Source of the DNA: Prevotella sp.
Lineage (GTDB): Bacteria > Bacteroidota > Bacteroidia > Bacteroidales > Bacteroidaceae
NCBI GenBank assembly: GCA_022486815.1
Contig: JAKVJW010000014.1
Location: 1 to 64,000, forward strand
Length of the DNA stretch: 64,000 nucleotides
Direction of reading: 5' to 3'
The position numbers were made by a program, and so were the translations under genes. A model generated the notes under the pieces. The model was not told the origin of the DNA, did no database searches, and worked only from the letters and a program-made list of their open reading frames with translations. The number at the start of each line of letters is the position of its first letter. Positions within the stretch are counted from its first letter, which is position 1. Below are positions 43,918-53,293 of this stretch, piece by piece.

Positions 43918-44913
43918 TTATTTTTCTTTATGAAGAAAGAACATTGAATTCCGCCCCTTCGAAAGATCTAAGGCCTCGGGATGCTCTTTAATATAACTAT
44001 TAATATGACGCACCCGTTTCTCCTGAAGGATCTCGTTTACTGCGATAAGAATACCCGTTTCTTCCACTTCTCCAAACTCATGATTAATGGCAGTCCCGAA
44101 AACCTTCATCGTAGGACTCAATCCCATATAAGCATTCACAAGTGGGGGAATATTATAGCCTAATTCACGAACAGTATGGTTGAGATTACGATAATCCTCC
44201 TTGAAATCATCTGCCGTTAAAACGGCTTCCAACTCACCCTTGGGAGTCACTCCCTGCAAAGGAACATAAGGGACAATCAACTTATCTTTATCTTCAAAGT
44301 GCTTTTTCAAGAAAGATAAGATTAAATCACGGCCTTTCTTACTAAAAGTAGGATACATCGTCATCTTTCCAAAAAAGTATTTTAAATCAGGAATGACAAC
44401 CGTCAAAGCTCCCAGACCATCCCATAAATTATCAAGAGCAAAGATACTTTTTGTATTCTTCCGCACATTCTGATAATCCAAAGAAACAAAAGAACGACCT
44501 AATTCTACTGTACAGGGCATATACTCATCCAAGAATTTCCGGGAAAAGTGGAACATGTGGCTTGTAGCCAATTTGGGCTGGCCTTTACTATCTAATTTCC
44601 AGTTTTTCCCGGAAAGATAACGATAGCCTCCTATAATTTCATTTGATTTGGGATTCCAGACAATCAATTGTTTATAGCAATTATCCCCAACATCATATTC
44701 ATCTATATCCATAGATTTCCCAGTTCCACCACCAGCAGTCCGAAATGCGATTTCCCTCAATCTCCCGATTTCCTTCATGACATAAGGAGAATCATTAGCC
44801 GTAATAATATAAATATCATTATGACTCTTATTAGTTGTGCGGAGTTTCTTATCTGGGGTCAATTCGCTTTTGAGTATTTCTCTACTGATCGGTTGAATAA
44901 TCTGTTCTTCCAT
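43918..44913 (-). CDS. glsB: GNAT-fold N-acyltransferase of glycine-lipid synthesis (GlsB-like)
   Basis: The 331-aa protein belongs to the OlsB-like lipid N-acyltransferases. It has DEYDVGDNCYKQLIVWN, IGGYRYLSG and FHFSRKFLDEYMPCTVELGR. In Bacteroides the pair GlsB (N-acyl step on glycine) and GlsA (O-acyl step) makes glycine lipids, by published work on B. thetaiotaomicron that I recall. Here the neighbour upstream is the O-acyltransferase, in the same order. A more general OlsB/hemolysin-like label would also fit. Confidence 0.8.
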   Translation of the reverse strand: MEEQIIQPISREILKSELTPDKKLRTTNKSHNDIYIITANDSPYVMKEIGRLREIAFRTAGGGTGKSMDIDEYDVGDNCYKQLIVWNPKSNEIIGGYRYLSGKNWKLDSKGQPKLATSHMFHFSRKFLDEYMPCTVELGRSFVSLDYQNVRKNTKSIFALDNLWDGLGALTVVIPDLKYFFGKMTMYPTFSKKGRDLILSFLKKHFEDKDKLIVPYVPLQGVTPKGELEAVLTADDFKEDYRNLNHTVRELGYNIPPLVNAYMGLSPTMKVFGTAINHEFGEVEETGILIAVNEILQEKRVRHINSYIKEHPEALDLSKGRNSMFFLHKEK

Positions 44914-45010
44914 TATTGGTTATTATTTAAAGATTTCCCGGAGCTCAAGGAATAAGAGCTTTCAAAATTTATATTTAGAATTTTATGCATATTACCGAAG
45001 AATTAAATAG

Positions 45011-45838
45011 TCAGAGTTGATACACAACATCTTCAACATATTTTGCCCATTGCTTCGGAGTCTTACTTTTGTCAAAAGTCTGCCAAGGTATCGGCTTCCC
45101 TATAGATATACGAAAAGTTTTCCCCACATTCTTATACATTTCATCTACTAAAAACAACATAGCAAAATTAAATCTTAAATGTAAGAAACTGCAAATATCT
45201 GCTATACGGTAGAACTTCTTAGAATTCTGTCCGCTAAAGTGTATGGGTACTACATCTCTATGAGATTCTACACTTTTTGTGATAAATGTCTTCTTCCAAG
45301 AAACATCATGAACCCTATTATTGATCTTTCGAGAGCATAGCCCGGCCGGAAACATTAACATGTGATAATTACTCCGAAAACCTTTTTCAACCATAGCGGG
45401 GAATCTACGTCCCTGTGACCCCACCTTATTGATACCTATACACACAGGTTTCAAGCCCGGCAAGAACAGCAATAGATCATTGACCAGATAACGAAAGTTA
45501 CCGTCATAATGATCCCCGATAATCGAACCCAGAGCCACACCGTCTGCACCTCCCAAAGGATGATTTGAAACAAAAGTATAAATTTTGCCATCATCCTTAT
45601 CTGGCAAATTCTCTTCACCTTCTATTTTCAGAGTCATACCTAAATAACGCACACAGGCTTTCAACCATTCTGTACCTGTTTCATTACGGCTTTCCCAAAG
45701 GAATCGATTTACCTCATCCAAATGAACAATATGCTTGAGCCAAGATATCAAGACACGGGGAATATACTTAGCACTCCTCCCCATCTTTTGTTTAATAATC
45801 GCTTCTAAATCTATCGTTTTCTCTGTCGCCTCACACAT
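45011..45838 (-). CDS. glsA: PlsC-like O-acyltransferase of glycine-lipid synthesis (GlsA-like)
   Basis: The 275-aa protein is a 1-acylglycerol-phosphate-type acyltransferase. It has the catalytic HX4D-type motif in VSNHPLGGADGVALGSIIGD, and FPAGLCSRKINNRV as the later substrate loop. It lies 97 bp upstream of the GlsB-like gene on the same strand. Together they should add two acyl groups to glycine. The start MCEATEKTID follows a TACTTTTG box by 26 bp. Confidence 0.82.
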   Translation of the reverse strand: MCEATEKTIDLEAIIKQKMGRSAKYIPRVLISWLKHIVHLDEVNRFLWESRNETGTEWLKACVRYLGMTLKIEGEENLPDKDDGKIYTFVSNHPLGGADGVALGSIIGDHYDGNFRYLVNDLLLFLPGLKPVCIGINKVGSQGRRFPAMVEKGFRSNYHMLMFPAGLCSRKINNRVHDVSWKKTFITKSVESHRDVVPIHFSGQNSKKFYRIADICSFLHLRFNFAMLFLVDEMYKNVGKTFRISIGKPIPWQTFDKSKTPKQWAKYVEDVVYQL

Positions 45839-45864
45839 ATTCTTCTTTATAAACTAGTACTATG

Positions 45865-45872
45865 CAAAAGTA
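45865..45872 (-). promoter_or_regulatory. -7 box for glsA-glsB
   Basis: Minus-strand TACTTTTG, exact TAnnTTTG, 26 bp before the glsA start. No -33 match was seen. Confidence 0.5.
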
Positions 45873-46074
45873 GCACTTGTTTTTCAAATACGTAACTTTT
45901 TACCCTAAAAAAGTGCTAAAATAATTATCTTTATTCGAATAAATAAACTTCTCATTCGTAAAACACAAGACACTAATACCTATAATAAAACTACAGAACA
46001 TTGAATCTGAAAGACATTATCAACCTCATATTACTTTTACACCCAACGTATTTCTATTAAGTTTTATAAAATTT

Positions 46075-46100
46075 GTGGAGGAAAGTGGAGGAATGTGGGG
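46075..46100 (+). promoter_or_regulatory. MraZ operator at the head of the dcw cluster
   Basis: Three direct repeats, GTGGAG at 46075, GTGGAG at 46085 and GTGGGG at 46095, are 10 bp apart. This agrees with the GTGG-type repeats bound by MraZ proteins elsewhere. The last repeat ends 9 bp before the -7 box at 46110, so binding would block the -33 region. Confidence 0.75.
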
Positions 46101-46109
46101 AAATTTATG

Positions 46110-46117
46110 TAACTTTG
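46110..46117 (+). promoter_or_regulatory. dcw -7 box
   Basis: TAACTTTG, exact TAnnTTTG, 28 bp before the mraZ ATG at 46146. Confidence 0.65.
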
Positions 46118-46145
46118 AAGCCTGATATCATATAAAGAGGTGAGA

Positions 46146-46667
46146 ATGAGGTTTCTAGGACATATTGAGGCCAAGACCGATAAGAAGGGCAGGGTCTTCT
46201 TACCAGCTATCTTCCGCAAGGAAATACAGGTAGCCGGAGAGGAGCATCTGATATTAAGAAAAGATGTTTTTCAGCCCTGTCTGGTTCTTTATCCTGAATC
46301 TGTGTGGAATCTTCAGTTGGACACATTACGAAACAGGCTCAATCGCTGGAACAAAAAGCACCAGCAGATTTTTCGTATGTTCGTTTCTGATGTTGAACTT
46401 ATCACGCTCGATGGAAATGGAAGATTCCTTATTCCTAAACGCTATTTGAAAATGGCAAACATACAACAGGAAGTTCGCTTTATCGGTATGGATGACACGA
46501 TTGAAATATGGTGTCACTCCAATGAAGACGAGCCTTTCATGGATGCCTCGGAGTTCACTAAGGATTTACAGGATATTATGTCAGATGATGAAAATCAGGC
46601 AATTAGTACAAACAGGAGTCCAAAGGAACACCCCAAAAATGAGATATCAGCACCGCTAGTTCTCTGA
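46146..46667 (+). CDS. mraZ: MraZ transcriptional regulator
   Basis: The 173-aa DNA-binding repressor is made of two SpoVT/AbrB-like MraZ halves: RFLGHIEAKTDKKGRVFLPA (about 2-21) and LITLDGNGRFLIPKRYL (about 85-101). By family knowledge it binds GTGG repeats in its own promoter and represses the dcw genes. Three such repeats are present just upstream. I prefer the ATG at 46146 over the GTG at 46140, since the family begins with MxRFLG and AGAGGTG lies in front. Confidence 0.92.
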   Translation: MRFLGHIEAKTDKKGRVFLPAIFRKEIQVAGEEHLILRKDVFQPCLVLYPESVWNLQLDTLRNRLNRWNKKHQQIFRMFVSDVELITLDGNGRFLIPKRYLKMANIQQEVRFIGMDDTIEIWCHSNEDEPFMDASEFTKDLQDIMSDDENQAISTNRSPKEHPKNEISAPLVL

Positions 46668-46718
46668 TCAAATCAGTAAAAATATTATTATAGAGGATAT
46701 TAAAAACAAATTATAAAA

Positions 46719-47651
46719 GTGTCAACTCCATATCACATACCAGTTCTTTTAAAGGAAAGTGTAGACGGCCTTAATATACATACCGATGGAATCTACGTGG
46801 ATGCCACCTTTGGCGGGGGCGGACATAGTAGTGAGATCCTATCGAGAATCAAAGGAAATGGACATCTCTACAGTTTCGATCAGGATGAAGATGCAGAAAC
46901 AAATATCCGCAGACTCGGTAAGGTAGATATGGAAAAAGAAGAAAAATACTTTACTTTTATTCACTCCAACTTCAAATATCTAAAGAATTGGATGCGCTAT
47001 TATCATGTAGAAGGTATTGACGGTCTGTTGGCGGATCTAGGGGTTTCCAGCCATCATTTCGATGATCAGAACAGAGGATTTTCATTCCGCTTCGACAGCC
47101 CATTAGATATGAGGATGAATACAAAAGCAGATATGACAGCAGCGGATGTAGTCAACAGCTACGACGAAGAAAAACTGGCCACGATCTTTTATCTCTATGG
47201 AGAACTGAGAAATGCGCGCAAGATTGCATCCACATTAGTAAAGGCTCGTATTCAGAAACAGATTGTCACAACTCAGGATCTAATAAAAGACGTTGATTTT
47301 CTCTTTAGAAAAGATCGGGAGAAAAAAGACATGGCAAAACTTTTTCAAGCTCTTAGAATAGAGGTCAATCACGAAATGACTGTCTTGACCGATATGCTTC
47401 TAGCTGCAGAAAAGTTACTGAAACCGGGCGGGCGACTGGTTGTTATCACTTACCATTCTCTGGAAGATCGTATTGTAAAGGATATTATGAAATCTGGTAA
47501 TATCAAAGGACAAATCGAAACAAATTTCTACGGTGCAGTTGATACTCCATTCAAACTGATTAATAACAAAGTTATTGTTCCTGACAAAGATGAGCAGGAA
47601 AGAAATCCAAGGAGTAGAAGTGCTAAACTCAGAATTGCAGAAAAGAAATGA
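46719..47651 (+). CDS. rsmH: 16S rRNA (cytosine(1402)-N(4))-methyltransferase RsmH
   Basis: The 310-aa SAM-dependent methyltransferase (formerly MraW) modifies C1402 of 16S rRNA. SAM motifs are HIPVLLKESVDGLN, YVDATFGGGGHSSEIL and LLADLGVSSHHFDD. GFSFRFDSPLDMRM and GGRLVVITYHSLEDRIVK are typical. Starts at GTG 46719, 51 bp after mraZ, and its TGA overlaps the ftsL-like ATG by four bases (ATGA). Confidence 0.96.
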   Translation: MSTPYHIPVLLKESVDGLNIHTDGIYVDATFGGGGHSSEILSRIKGNGHLYSFDQDEDAETNIRRLGKVDMEKEEKYFTFIHSNFKYLKNWMRYYHVEGIDGLLADLGVSSHHFDDQNRGFSFRFDSPLDMRMNTKADMTAADVVNSYDEEKLATIFYLYGELRNARKIASTLVKARIQKQIVTTQDLIKDVDFLFRKDREKKDMAKLFQALRIEVNHEMTVLTDMLLAAEKLLKPGGRLVVITYHSLEDRIVKDIMKSGNIKGQIETNFYGAVDTPFKLINNKVIVPDKDEQERNPRSRSAKLRIAEKK

Positions 47652-48196
47652 AAGATATTTCAAATATCAACCATAAAAAGAAAGAAGAATCGCACAAGGG
47701 AACAACAATCGTTGAGCCATCGGACCAACAACGTTCCTTCGAGAAGGGAACTGCTCCAAATGAAGAAACGGGGAACAAGACTACAACTTCAGAAGACGTA
47801 AGTGACGAAAAAACCTTTAAGGAAGCCATTGTCCAAGAAGCGACAGAATATGAAGCTCCACTCTCTTCTAATTTTACGCTAAAGAAAATCCTTGGCGGAG
47901 ACATCCTCAACGCAAGATTTATCCGCAATCAAATGGGACTTATCCTACTTATCGTTGCCTTCATCATTGTCTATATCTCTAACCGATACGGCATACAGAA
48001 GGACCTCATTGAAATCAGTAATCTGCAAACAGAACTTCAAAACGCAAAATATCAGGCACTCTCCAGCAGTAGTCAACTTACGGAAAGAAGCAGAGAAAGT
48101 CAAGTGCTGAATCTTTTGAAAAATAATAAGGACAGCGTACTGCATATCGCTAACCAACCTCCTTATATCATCAACGTTCCTGATAAAGATGAATAA
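47648..48196 (+). CDS. FtsL-like cell-division protein
   Basis: The 182-aa protein has a long polar, low-complexity cytoplasmic N-terminus (about 1-95). One membrane helix lies near 97-114 (MGLILLIVAFIIVYISNRYG). A periplasmic part with a heptad-like coil follows (QTELQNAKYQALSSSSQLTE). This layout and its place between rsmH and ftsI match the FtsL-like proteins of Bacteroidota. It overlaps both neighbours (4 and 8 bp). Confidence 0.85.
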   Translation: MKDISNINHKKKEESHKGTTIVEPSDQQRSFEKGTAPNEETGNKTTTSEDVSDEKTFKEAIVQEATEYEAPLSSNFTLKKILGGDILNARFIRNQMGLILLIVAFIIVYISNRYGIQKDLIEISNLQTELQNAKYQALSSSSQLTERSRESQVLNLLKNNKDSVLHIANQPPYIINVPDKDE

Positions 48197-50351
48197 TTTT
48201 GATTCAAAAAAGGTTATGCCACGCTATAGGGCCATTGCTATTCTACTAGCCTTGATAGCTCTTGTCATATTGGGCAAAACCATCTATCTTATGACGGCAA
48301 AACATGACTACTGGATGCAAGTAGCTGATCGCGTTAAACGCGATTCCGTATACGTAAAGCCTAATCGTGGCAACATCCTTAGTAGTGATGGTCAACTATT
48401 GGCAAGTAGTCTGCCGGAATTCAAGATTTATATGGACTTTGTTGCTCTACATCAGGCAAAGAATGACTCCCTTTGGGATGCGAAGGAAGATTCTATCTGC
48501 TTAAAGCTCCATAATATCTTTCCAGAAAGAAGCACAAACTACTTTATACTCCATCTCAATGAGGGTCGCAAAAAAAAGAGTCGCCATTGGCCTATTTGGG
48601 ATAAACGAATAGATTATTGTACCTTTACACAAATTGCAAACTTTCCTGTATTTCACTTACCTCCTGATAAAAGTGGATTTCATTGGGAAGAATTTGATGC
48701 CCGTAAACGCTCTTACGGATCTCTCGCCAGCCGCACTATTGGTGCCATGTTCGGCGCTAAGGATACAGCCCGCTTTGGCCTGGAGCTGTCCTATGATTCT
48801 ATCCTCAGAGGACAAAACGGAATCGTACACCGCCGTAAAGTCCGCAACAAATTCTTGAATATCACCGACACACCGCCTATTGATGGAGCAGATATTGTTA
48901 CGACTCTTGATGTTAATATGCAAGATATTGCAGAACGGGCTGTCAGAAATGAACTGGAACAAATTAACGGTAATGTGGGTGTGGCAATAGTTATGGAAGT
49001 AAAAACCGGTGACATCAAGGCCATCGTTAATTTGGATAAATGCTTCGATGGAAAGTACCGTGAGATACATAACCATGCTGTAAGTGACCTGCTGGAACCT
49101 GGATCTGTATTTAAACCAGCCAGTATCATGACTGCATTGGACGACGGAGTAGTAGATACGACCTATCATGTCAACACTGGTGATGGCGTCTGGAATATGT
49201 ACGGAAGATTGATGAAAGACCACAACTGGCGACGTGGAGGATATGGAATACTTACCTTACCTCAGACCTTATGGTATAGTTCTAATGTTGGTGTCAGCCG
49301 CATAATTGACGACCATTACCGAAACAATCCGGAAAAGTTTGTCAGGGGCCTTTATCGTACAGGCATTGCTGACAACCTGGATATTCCTTTGGTTGGAGCT
49401 ACACCTGCTCGTATACGTATGCCACATAAAAATCATCATGGACAATATGATAACTGGAGTCGTACGACCCTGCCCTGGATGAGTATAGGATATGAATCAC
49501 AAGTTCCACCTATATCAGTATTGACCTTTTATAATACCATCGCTAATAATGGTGTTATGATGCGGCCAAGATTTGTTCAACGTATTATAAAGGATGGGAA
49601 AACGATCATGGAATTTCCACCGGAGGTAATGAGACAGAATATATGCAAAGATAAAACATTGCATGAGATACAGACCATTTTAAGGCAGGTGGTTAGTATT
49701 GGACTTGGGAAAAAAGCCGGCTCAAAATCTTTTGAAGTTTCCGGAAAGACCGGTACAGCTCAGATATCTAAAGGGATACGTGGTTATAAAACCGGTGGAA
49801 CCAATTATCTTTTAAGTTTTGCAGGTTATTTTCCTTCAAATGACCCTAAATATAGTTGTATCGTATGTATTCAAAAATCCGGTCTGCCTGCATCTGGAGG
49901 GGGGATGAGTGGCGTTGTTTTCCATAATATTGCAGAAGGTGTTATGGCTCAGAATCTAAAATTGTCAGTAACTGCAGCACGTGATTCTGACTCGGTTTTC
50001 ATTCCGGATGTAAAAGCAGGCAATATTCTGGCAGCTGATTACGTTCTTTCAAATATTGGTATTCCAATCAACTCTGACTGGGATGGAAGTTATGCTGACG
50101 GAAATCCTATCTGGGGGAGAGCAAAAGATATTAATAATCGCAAACTCACTCTGTATCGTACACCTCTTTATACTAAGTCCCAGATACCTGATGTCATCGG
50201 CATGGGAGCAAGAGATGCAGTTTATCTGATAGAAAGCAGAGGCGTAAAAGTCAAGTTGCAAGGTTGCGGAGAAGTTGTCAGACAGAGTCTCCCACCCGGA
50301 CATAAAATAAAAAAAGGTGAAAGTTGTGATTTATTTTTAGAAAATAAATAA
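48189..50351 (+). CDS. ftsI: Division transpeptidase FtsI (PBP3) with a C-terminal PASTA domain
   Basis: The 720-aa class-B PBP cross-links septal peptidoglycan. It has one membrane helix near 14-34, a PBP dimer domain, and the transpeptidase domain. The active Ser lies in LLEPGSVFKPAS (Ser near 306), SSN in LWYSSNVGV, and KTG in SGKTGTAQ (near 519). The last 60 residues form a PASTA domain (SQIPDVIGMGARDAVYLIE). Not all FtsI proteins have this; it is more usual in Gram-positives and some Bacteroidota. Overlaps the ftsL-like gene by 8 bp. Confidence 0.95.
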   Translation: MNNFDSKKVMPRYRAIAILLALIALVILGKTIYLMTAKHDYWMQVADRVKRDSVYVKPNRGNILSSDGQLLASSLPEFKIYMDFVALHQAKNDSLWDAKEDSICLKLHNIFPERSTNYFILHLNEGRKKKSRHWPIWDKRIDYCTFTQIANFPVFHLPPDKSGFHWEEFDARKRSYGSLASRTIGAMFGAKDTARFGLELSYDSILRGQNGIVHRRKVRNKFLNITDTPPIDGADIVTTLDVNMQDIAERAVRNELEQINGNVGVAIVMEVKTGDIKAIVNLDKCFDGKYREIHNHAVSDLLEPGSVFKPASIMTALDDGVVDTTYHVNTGDGVWNMYGRLMKDHNWRRGGYGILTLPQTLWYSSNVGVSRIIDDHYRNNPEKFVRGLYRTGIADNLDIPLVGATPARIRMPHKNHHGQYDNWSRTTLPWMSIGYESQVPPISVLTFYNTIANNGVMMRPRFVQRIIKDGKTIMEFPPEVMRQNICKDKTLHEIQTILRQVVSIGLGKKAGSKSFEVSGKTGTAQISKGIRGYKTGGTNYLLSFAGYFPSNDPKYSCIVCIQKSGLPASGGGMSGVVFHNIAEGVMAQNLKLSVTAARDSDSVFIPDVKAGNILAADYVLSNIGIPINSDWDGSYADGNPIWGRAKDINNRKLTLYRTPLYTKSQIPDVIGMGARDAVYLIESRGVKVKLQGCGEVVRQSLPPGHKIKKGESCDLFLENK

Positions 50352-50393
50352 AAAGGAATATATTAATTAAGAAAATAAAGAAGCATCATAATC

Positions 50394-51857
50394 ATGAAAT
50401 TAGCAGAATTATTAAAAAACATTAAGCCGATTCAGATCGTCGGTGATGCAGACATAGAGATTCAAGGCGTTCAGATCGACTCTCGAAAGGTAAAGAATGG
50501 ATTCCTCTTCATTGCAGAAAGAGGTACACAGGTAGACGGACACCGTTTTATTTCTAAAGCCATTGCTTCTGGGGCAGTTGCTGTTCTTTGCATTGATTTA
50601 CCTGAAGAAATACCTACTGGAGTAACTTTTATACAAGTTGCAGACACAGAAGATGCAGTAGGCAAAGTAACTACTTTATTTTATGGTGATCCTTCCAGAC
50701 ATTTAACACTTGTAGGTGTCACTGGAACTAACGGAAAAACCACTATTGCAACTTTACTATATCATTTATTCCGAAAGTTCGGCTATAAGTGCGGTCTATT
50801 GTCTACTGTTGTCAATTATGTAGACGACAAGCCCTATCCGGCTGACCATACAACCCCTGACCCTATTGAATTGAACGAGTTACTCAGTGAAATGGTTAAA
50901 GCCGGTTGCCAGTATGCTTTTATGGAATGTTCTTCTCACGCCATTCATCAGAAAAGAATTGGCGGGCTGAAATTCAAAGGTGCACTTTTCACCAATCTTA
51001 CACGTGACCACCTTGATTATCATAAGACTTTTGAAAACTACCGTAATGCCAAAAAGGCTTTCTTTGACGGATTGTCCAAGGATGCTTTCGCTATTACCAA
51101 TGCTGATGATAAGAACGGTATGGTCATGGTCCAGAACACAAAAGCAAGTATCAAGACCTATTCCATCTGTAAGATGGCTGATTTCCGGGCCAGAATCTTG
51201 GAATTTCATTTTGAGGGCATGCTCCTGGAGATCAACGGAAAAGAAGTAGCTGTACAATTTATCGGTAAATTCAACGTCAGTAACCTGCTGGCTGTTTATG
51301 GAGCGGCTGTCATGCTGGGAAAGAAGCCTGAAGATATCCTTATCGCTCTGAGTACTCTCCATAGTGTTCGAGGCCGTCTGGAGCCTGTTCACTCCCCCCA
51401 AGGGTTTACAGCTATCGTAGACTATGCCCATACTCCAGATGCTATTGAGAATGTGCTCAATGCCATTCATGAGGTATTGAATGGAAAAGGGAGAGTTATT
51501 ACCGTATGTGGAGCAGGAGGTAACCGGGATAAAGGGAAACGCCCCATAATGGCACAAGAGGCTGTCAGACAAAGTGATCAGGTAATTATCACAACTGATA
51601 ATCCACGTTTTGAGGAGCCCCAGGATATTATCAACGATATGTTAGCTGGTCTGACTGAACAACAAAAGAAAAAGGTTATCACTATTGTCGATCGAAAAGA
51701 AGCGATCAAGACCGCCTGCGCTATGGCCCAAAAAGGTGATGTTCTCCTCATTGCCGGAAAAGGCCATGAGACTTATCAAGATGTCAAGGGTGTGAAACAT
51801 CATTTCGATGACCGGGAGATATTGAGAGACATCTTCGACATTCCCAACAAAAAATAA
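50394..51857 (+). CDS. murE: UDP-N-acetylmuramoyl-L-alanyl-D-glutamate--2,6-diaminopimelate ligase
   Basis: The 487-aa Mur ligase adds meso-diaminopimelate. The N-terminal domain has [15 protein letters not shown], and the ATP loop is [14 protein letters not shown] near 105-118. The C-terminal motif DNPR near 402-405 ([10 protein letters not shown]) marks DAP-adding rather than Lys-adding enzymes. It follows ftsI by 42 bp and precedes mraY by 25 bp. MurF, the next step, is not in this cluster. Confidence 0.96.
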   Translation: MKLAELLKNIKPIQIVGDADIEIQGVQIDSRKVKNGFLFIAERGTQVDGHRFISKAIASGAVAVLCIDLPEEIPTGVTFIQVADTEDAVGKVTTLFYGDPSRHLTLVGVTGTNGKTTIATLLYHLFRKFGYKCGLLSTVVNYVDDKPYPADHTTPDPIELNELLSEMVKAGCQYAFMECSSHAIHQKRIGGLKFKGALFTNLTRDHLDYHKTFENYRNAKKAFFDGLSKDAFAITNADDKNGMVMVQNTKASIKTYSICKMADFRARILEFHFEGMLLEINGKEVAVQFIGKFNVSNLLAVYGAAVMLGKKPEDILIALSTLHSVRGRLEPVHSPQGFTAIVDYAHTPDAIENVLNAIHEVLNGKGRVITVCGAGGNRDKGKRPIMAQEAVRQSDQVIITTDNPRFEEPQDIINDMLAGLTEQQKKKVITIVDRKEAIKTACAMAQKGDVLLIAGKGHETYQDVKGVKHHFDDREILRDIFDIPNKK

Positions 51858-51882
51858 ATAAAGAATATCTAACAAAGAAAAA

Positions 51883-53154
51883 ATGTTATACTATCTGTTC
51901 AGATTTCTGGATCAGTTTGGAATTTCTGGTTCACGCTTGTGGGGTTATATTTCTTTTAGAGCCCTGTTGGCTTTGATTTTATCATTAGTCATCTCTGCAT
52001 GGTTTGGAGAGAAATTTATCAAGTTTCTGAAACGTAAACAAATTACAGAAACACAGCGTGATGCCAGTATTGACCCATTTGGTGTTAAAAAAGTGGGTGT
52101 TCCATCTATGGGAGGAATCATCATTATCGTAGCCATTCTGATACCCGTTCTGCTCCTGGGGCGTCTGAGAAATATCTACTTACTATTAATGATCATCACA
52201 ACGATATGGCTGGGATTTCTTGGCGGAATGGATGATTTCATCAAAATATTCAGAAAGAACAAGGAAGGACTGAAAGGAAAATACAAAATTATCGGCCAGT
52301 TCAGTATTGGTTTGATTGTAGGGTTGGTACTCTGGGCTTCTCCTGATGTAAAAATCAATGAAAACCTAGCTATCGAAAAACAAAATGGACAGGAAGTTGT
52401 CATCAAACACAGGATGAAAGCGAGAAAGTCTTTGAAAACTACCATTCCATTTGTAAAAGGTCATAATCTCGACTATTCAAGGGTCATGAGTTTTTGTGGA
52501 AAACATAAAGTTGCAGCTGGCTGGATTCTCTTTGTCTTGGTTACCATATTTATCGTTACTGCTGTCTCCAACGGAGCAAACCTGAATGACGGTATGGATG
52601 GTATGTGCGCAGGCAACTCGGCTGTAATCGGTGTAACTTTAGGAATCCTTGCTTACGTAAGTTCTCATATTAACCTGGCTGCCTACCTGAATATCATGTA
52701 TATACCAGGAACACAGGAGCTGGTAGTATTCTTCTGTGCGTTTGTCGGTGCTCTCATCGGATTCCTTTGGTATAATGCTTATCCAGCCCAGATCTTTATG
52801 GGCGATACAGGCTCTCTCACGATCGGTGGTATCATTGGCGTAGGTGCAGTCCTCGTCAAGAAAGAACTGTTGCTGCCTATCTTATGTGGAGTATTTCTTA
52901 TAGAAAGTCTAAGTGTTATCGTCCAGGTATACTATGCCAAATTAGGCACTCATAGAGGTGTCAAACAACGTATACTGAAGCGTGCTCCTCTCCACGATCA
53001 TTATAGGACACAGAAAAGTCAACTGGACACAAATACCAGCTACATGATCAAGAAGCCAAAAACTGTGTATCATGAAGCAAAAATTACAGTTCGCTTTTGG
53101 ATCATTTCCATTATTCTTGCGGCTTTAACCATTATCACTCTGAAAATCCGATAA
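51883..53154 (+). CDS. mraY: Phospho-N-acetylmuramoyl-pentapeptide-transferase
   Basis: The polytopic enzyme makes lipid I from UDP-MurNAc-pentapeptide and undecaprenyl phosphate. The active-site signatures are GGMDDFIK, NGANLNDGMDGM and FMGDTGSLTIGGI. At 423 aa it is about 60 longer than E. coli MraY. The extra part lies after the fourth helix (about 165-210) and is charged, so it should face the cytoplasm. A similar insert is common in this phylum. Downstream, 139 bp separate it from murD. Confidence 0.96.
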   Translation: MLYYLFRFLDQFGISGSRLWGYISFRALLALILSLVISAWFGEKFIKFLKRKQITETQRDASIDPFGVKKVGVPSMGGIIIIVAILIPVLLLGRLRNIYLLLMIITTIWLGFLGGMDDFIKIFRKNKEGLKGKYKIIGQFSIGLIVGLVLWASPDVKINENLAIEKQNGQEVVIKHRMKARKSLKTTIPFVKGHNLDYSRVMSFCGKHKVAAGWILFVLVTIFIVTAVSNGANLNDGMDGMCAGNSAVIGVTLGILAYVSSHINLAAYLNIMYIPGTQELVVFFCAFVGALIGFLWYNAYPAQIFMGDTGSLTIGGIIGVGAVLVKKELLLPILCGVFLIESLSVIVQVYYAKLGTHRGVKQRILKRAPLHDHYRTQKSQLDTNTSYMIKKPKTVYHEAKITVRFWIISIILAALTIITLKIR

Positions 53155-53293
53155 GAAATCAGTAATGTGTGGAGCATTTTAAATGCAACACCAAAGTTGA
53201 ATGTAAACGGAAACGCCTTTGTGAATTTTATAAAGAACTTGTTTAGATATATGTGGAAACTCTATAGAAGTTAAATAAATAAACCTTGCAGTT

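Noticed and set aside
48657..49223. 188-codon minus-strand frame inside ftsI
   Set aside because: Fully antisense to a strongly supported PBP gene; codon-pattern shadow.
50880..51572. 230-codon minus-strand frame inside murE
   Set aside because: Antisense to murE, no start signal or domain; shadow.
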